A DNA stretch of 64,000 nt from Tetradesmus obliquus. Its lineage: Eukaryota > Chlorophyta > Chlorophyceae > Sphaeropleales > Scenedesmaceae. The position numbers and the translations under genes are program-made. The stretch spans positions 4,092,001-4,156,000 of the forward strand of contig CP126203.1 of assembly GCA_030272155.1 (NCBI GenBank), written 5' to 3'. The first letter of the stretch is position 1. Each line of letters begins with the position of its first letter. Below are positions 62,401 through 64,000 of this stretch, piece by piece. Under the pieces are notes generated by a model. The model had not been told where the DNA came from, ran no database searches, and saw nothing but the letters and a program-made list of their open reading frames with translations.

Positions 62401-64000
62401 GCACATGTGAGACTGAAGGCAGAAACAATCTGACGCATTAATCTAATTTGGAATTGCAACAGTCGCATGCGCCGTGCATGTTGAACAGCCGTGTCCTGCT
62501 AACACAGCCTCACAGATCTGGCAAATGCCACCTTCACCAACATTGTAAACTTCTTGACACTGTCTCTGGCAAGGCATGATCAAGCAATAGCTGCCATCAA
62601 CACTGAAGCAGACCCTCGACAAGTCACGGTGACAGCACACCAGGTGCCGAAGCATCAGTTTAGTTCTTGCTCACCGCGCAACAGTTCTCCAGGGTCCCGG
62701 ACTGGCCAGGGTCGTTTGTGTTGGCGAGGCCCGGAGGACAGACAAACGATTCACAGTCTGTAGTAACCACCGCTGGTGATGGGCTGGGCGGCTCGGGAGA
62801 TGCAGCTGGGGGTGTGCCTGGCGCTCCTGTAGAACCGGGTGGACCTGGCGACGGCGAGGGGCTGGCCACAGCTGGCGAGGGGCTGTCCGCTGCAGCAGGT
62901 GATGCTGAGGGGCTGTCCACTGCTGCAGGTGATGGCGATGGGCTGTCCAATGCAGCAGGTGACGGCGAGGGGCTGTCCGCTGCAGCAGGTGATGGCAAGG
63001 GGCTGTCCGCTACAGCAGGTGATGGAGAAGGGTTTGATAGTTGTGCAGGCGACGGCGAGGGGCTGTCCACTGCAGGTGACGGCGAGGGGCTGTCAACTGC
63101 AGGTGATGGTGAAGGGTTTGCTAGTTGTGCAGGTGACGGCGAGGGGCTGTTCACTGCAGCAGGTGACGGCGAGGGGCTGTCCGCTGCAGCAGGTGATGGC
63201 GAAGGGCTGTCGAGTGCAGCAGGTGATGGTGAGGGGCTGGCCAAGCTTGGTGAAGGGCTTGGTTTTGGCTGTAGAACAGCATTGTACGGCAAGACGAACA
63301 ACAAGGTAAGTGACTACCAGCCTGCCTAAGCTTAACTCTGGCAGCATTGCATGTTCTTAGCTGCTATCAGGTGCCACCTAATGCAGTGTGTGCGTGCCAT
63401 TGTAGCATTTGACATGTGAGCCTTGAGATTCCATCTCCTGCAGCCATATGTAGAGGCGACTGCAAACTCAAGCAATTTTCAAAAGATGCTTCACCATGCT
63501 TGGGTTGCGCTCACCATGCAGCACACTTCTTCACTGGGAGGTGAGAAGGGGCCGTTGTCCGTGTTGAAGGTGCTGTTGGCGCTGCAATTCCATCTTTGGT
63601 TCTGGTTTTGGTTGAGATCTGTATCTCTGCATGTGACCTGTAGATTTGCACAAGTGTGACCGTGTTGAAGGTGCTGTTGGCGCTGCAATTCCACATTTGG
63701 TTGAAGAATTCGATTATGGAGTATGCAGCAAAGCACACAACATAACACATGCATGCGATGCGTTTCTCCTCTGCTTGCTCAAAGGAATGATGCACAAGTG
63801 ACAGGTGCAATTTGCCGCTACATGCATGGTGACGTTAATGTGAAGCATGTAGTAGCGCACAGTAACCACACCGCTTGCGTGAGATATGCAGAAGTCTTAC
63901 CAGGCAACAGTTGGTGTCGTTGGCTGGCAACATGGCGATGCTCGGATCAGGGTTGAACAGCGCGCCTCCACAGCCATAAGCTACTGGATCCCTGGCTGGA
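48282..64000 (-). CDS. Giant modular Cys-rich, Ser-Pro-rich extracellular matrix protein (5' end beyond window)
   Basis: 26 exons in one frame: 64000-63901 (partial), 63637-63515, 63268-62675, 62332-62204, 61807-61718, 61411-61244, 60966-60735, 60378-60141, 59788-59671, 59448-59323, 58934-58393, 58125-58008, 57785-57660, 57271-56694, 56430-56313, 55942-55817, 55426-54987, 54526-54409, 54141-54022, 53553-53434, 53058-52933, 52450-52398, 51972-51843, 51399-51286, 50496-50351, 48786-48282. The last 25 total 5298 nt (1765 codons plus stop). Three building blocks repeat: type 1 Cys modules (PTCTD-x-NV...QxYxC...CC), type 2 Cys modules (C-x3-WTCPPGTxNNTANAxxTP...ATCC), and SPSPSP linkers. It ends in a SpaA-like domain. 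(SP)n is a hydroxyproline/arabinogalactan-type wall motif, so a secreted wall or matrix role is likely; ligand unknown. The signal peptide lies off-window. Confidence 0.82.
51286..54526 (-). other. Modular gene: six Cys-module exons and a short Pro linker
   Basis: Type 2: 54526-54409 (PCSEWTCPFGTLNNTANATY) and 51972-51843 (NCSEFACPSTTLVNTANATY). Type 1: 54141-54022 (PTCFDRNVV), 53553-53434 (CQDRTLTNDGAQPYRC), 53058-52933 (PTCTDTNVT, WICPPGF) and 51399-51286 (CQHRNVNNAALPWNC). The 53-nt exon 52450-52398 (APVTPSPSPGTSPQPNG) stands in for an SP linker and restores the phase needed by the type 2 exon. Each module ends CC followed by Leu, Val, Gln or Ile exactly at the donor. Confidence 0.82.
54797..54845. 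repeat. (ATATG)n AT-rich microsatellite
   Basis: About nine imperfect ATATG/ATATGAT units in an intron of the modular gene, in otherwise GC-balanced DNA. Confidence 0.9.
54987..55426 (-). other. Modular gene: fourth SP linker exon
   Basis: 440 nt encoding PDAATPSPSPSSNEMPSP followed by about ten repeats of PSPSPSxxNE, ending TTTER at the donor GTATGG. Repeats are 24-36 bp and in frame, hence length-variable by slippage. The plus-strand translation (GDGLGLGTSF repeats) is a shadow. Confidence 0.88.
55817..59788 (-). repeat. Tandem triplication of linker, type 2 and type 1 exons (~1.66-1.7 kb)
   Basis: Three type 2 exons (59788-59671, 58125-58008, 56430-56313, each exactly 118 nt) alternate with three type 1 exons (59448-59323, 57785-57660, 55942-55817, each exactly 126 nt) and two SP linkers (58934-58393 and 57271-56694). 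The middle and right units are almost identical over exons and introns at an offset of 1663 bp. The linkers differ by 36 bp, one or two SPSPSPSSNEVP repeats. The left unit is more diverged in its introns. Confidence 0.93.
60735..61411 (-). other. Modular gene: non-repeated domain with RRHLL motif
   Basis: Exons 61411-61244 (SAGQLPTANLDVAV, a Cys-Asn region, then LVVTKGNCT) and 60966-60735 (VVNDTTTVGRRHLLGSSFVV, then VRNEASFTELQVLTIYLQTD and CGPFCTLNQ). They differ from the Cys modules and look like one folded domain split by an intron. GRRHLL followed by beta-rich VxVxITV sequence is familiar from volvocine secreted proteins. The region just upstream of 61411 contains an in-frame ATG and hydrophobic residues (61435), so an internal promoter with a short leader cannot be excluded. 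Confidence 0.55.
61718..64000 (-). other. Modular gene, 5' block: type 1 modules and the longest fused linker
   Basis: Exons 63901 (ends MLPANDTNCCL), 63515 (WNCSANSTFNTDNGP, EEVCCM), 62675 and 62204 (PTCTDTNVTAPGNQTYLC, DDACCL), then a Pro/Ser exon 61807-61718. Exon 63268-62675 is special: a long PSPSPAAxDSP linker, a GPPGSTGAPGTPP collagen-like patch and a type 2 module (DCESFVCPPGLAN, LENCCA) sit in one exon. Elsewhere linker and type 2 module are separate exons. 63655-63705 holds a decayed copy of the WNCSANSTFN module. Confidence 0.75.

Overview
The window is nuclear DNA from a green alga, most likely a chlamydomonadalean (volvocine-type) species. A Haematococcus-like genome is a reasonable guess from the pervasive GCA/CTG triplets and short GT-AG introns, but species identity cannot be proven from the sequence alone. 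Supporting signs are dense introns with donors such as GTGCGT, GTGAGT and GTGCGC and CTGCAG acceptors, (SP)n hydroxyproline-rich glycoprotein linkers, and a plant-type 6-phosphofructo-2-kinase/fructose-2,6-bisphosphatase.

Layout. 0.4-2.1 kb, minus: 5' part of a GAF-domain gene running off the left edge. 3.3-12.7 kb, minus: fructose-2,6-bisphosphate bifunctional enzyme (15 exons placed, in frame, 866 residues, N-terminus not found). 12.7-19.2 kb: no recognisable gene. 19.2-20.4 kb, minus: single-exon protein with four RFxV motifs and one RVxF motif. 22.5-27.5 kb, plus: a complete 11-exon methionine aminopeptidase 2 (504 residues, all metal ligands present). 28.7-33.4 kb and 39.0-40.7 kb, plus: two paralogous secreted Cys-rich proteins. 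The first is split by a 2.27 kb TIR element carrying a KDZ-like transposase fragment; the second has a 1.70 kb hAT element about 170 bp upstream of its start codon. 35.4-36.0 kb, plus: a single-exon secreted DUF4360-like protein. 41.3-42.8 kb: a CGCG-rich degenerate tandem repeat. 45.0-64.0 kb, minus: one very large modular extracellular-matrix-type gene, whose 26 exons read in frame from the right edge to a stop at 48282, followed by two further phase-compatible 3' exons (46175-44961).

The most unusual property is local. Almost every multi-exon gene here carries tandem copies of short segments that span an exon-intron boundary, with a splice site retained in most copies. The extreme case is six copies of the ATP-binding (Walker A) exon of the bifunctional enzyme at a 230-242 bp period. 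Several introns end in (CTG)n-CAG microsatellites that serve as the 3' splice site. The modular glycoprotein gene shows the productive side of the same duplication tendency: phase-matched cassettes (Ser-Pro linker + type 2 Cys module, type 1 Cys module), with the latest ~1.66 kb unit nearly identical between neighbours.

No tRNA, rRNA, CRISPR or prokaryotic operon signal was seen. Exon coordinates were placed by hand from splice consensus, reading phase and family resemblance, not from transcripts.
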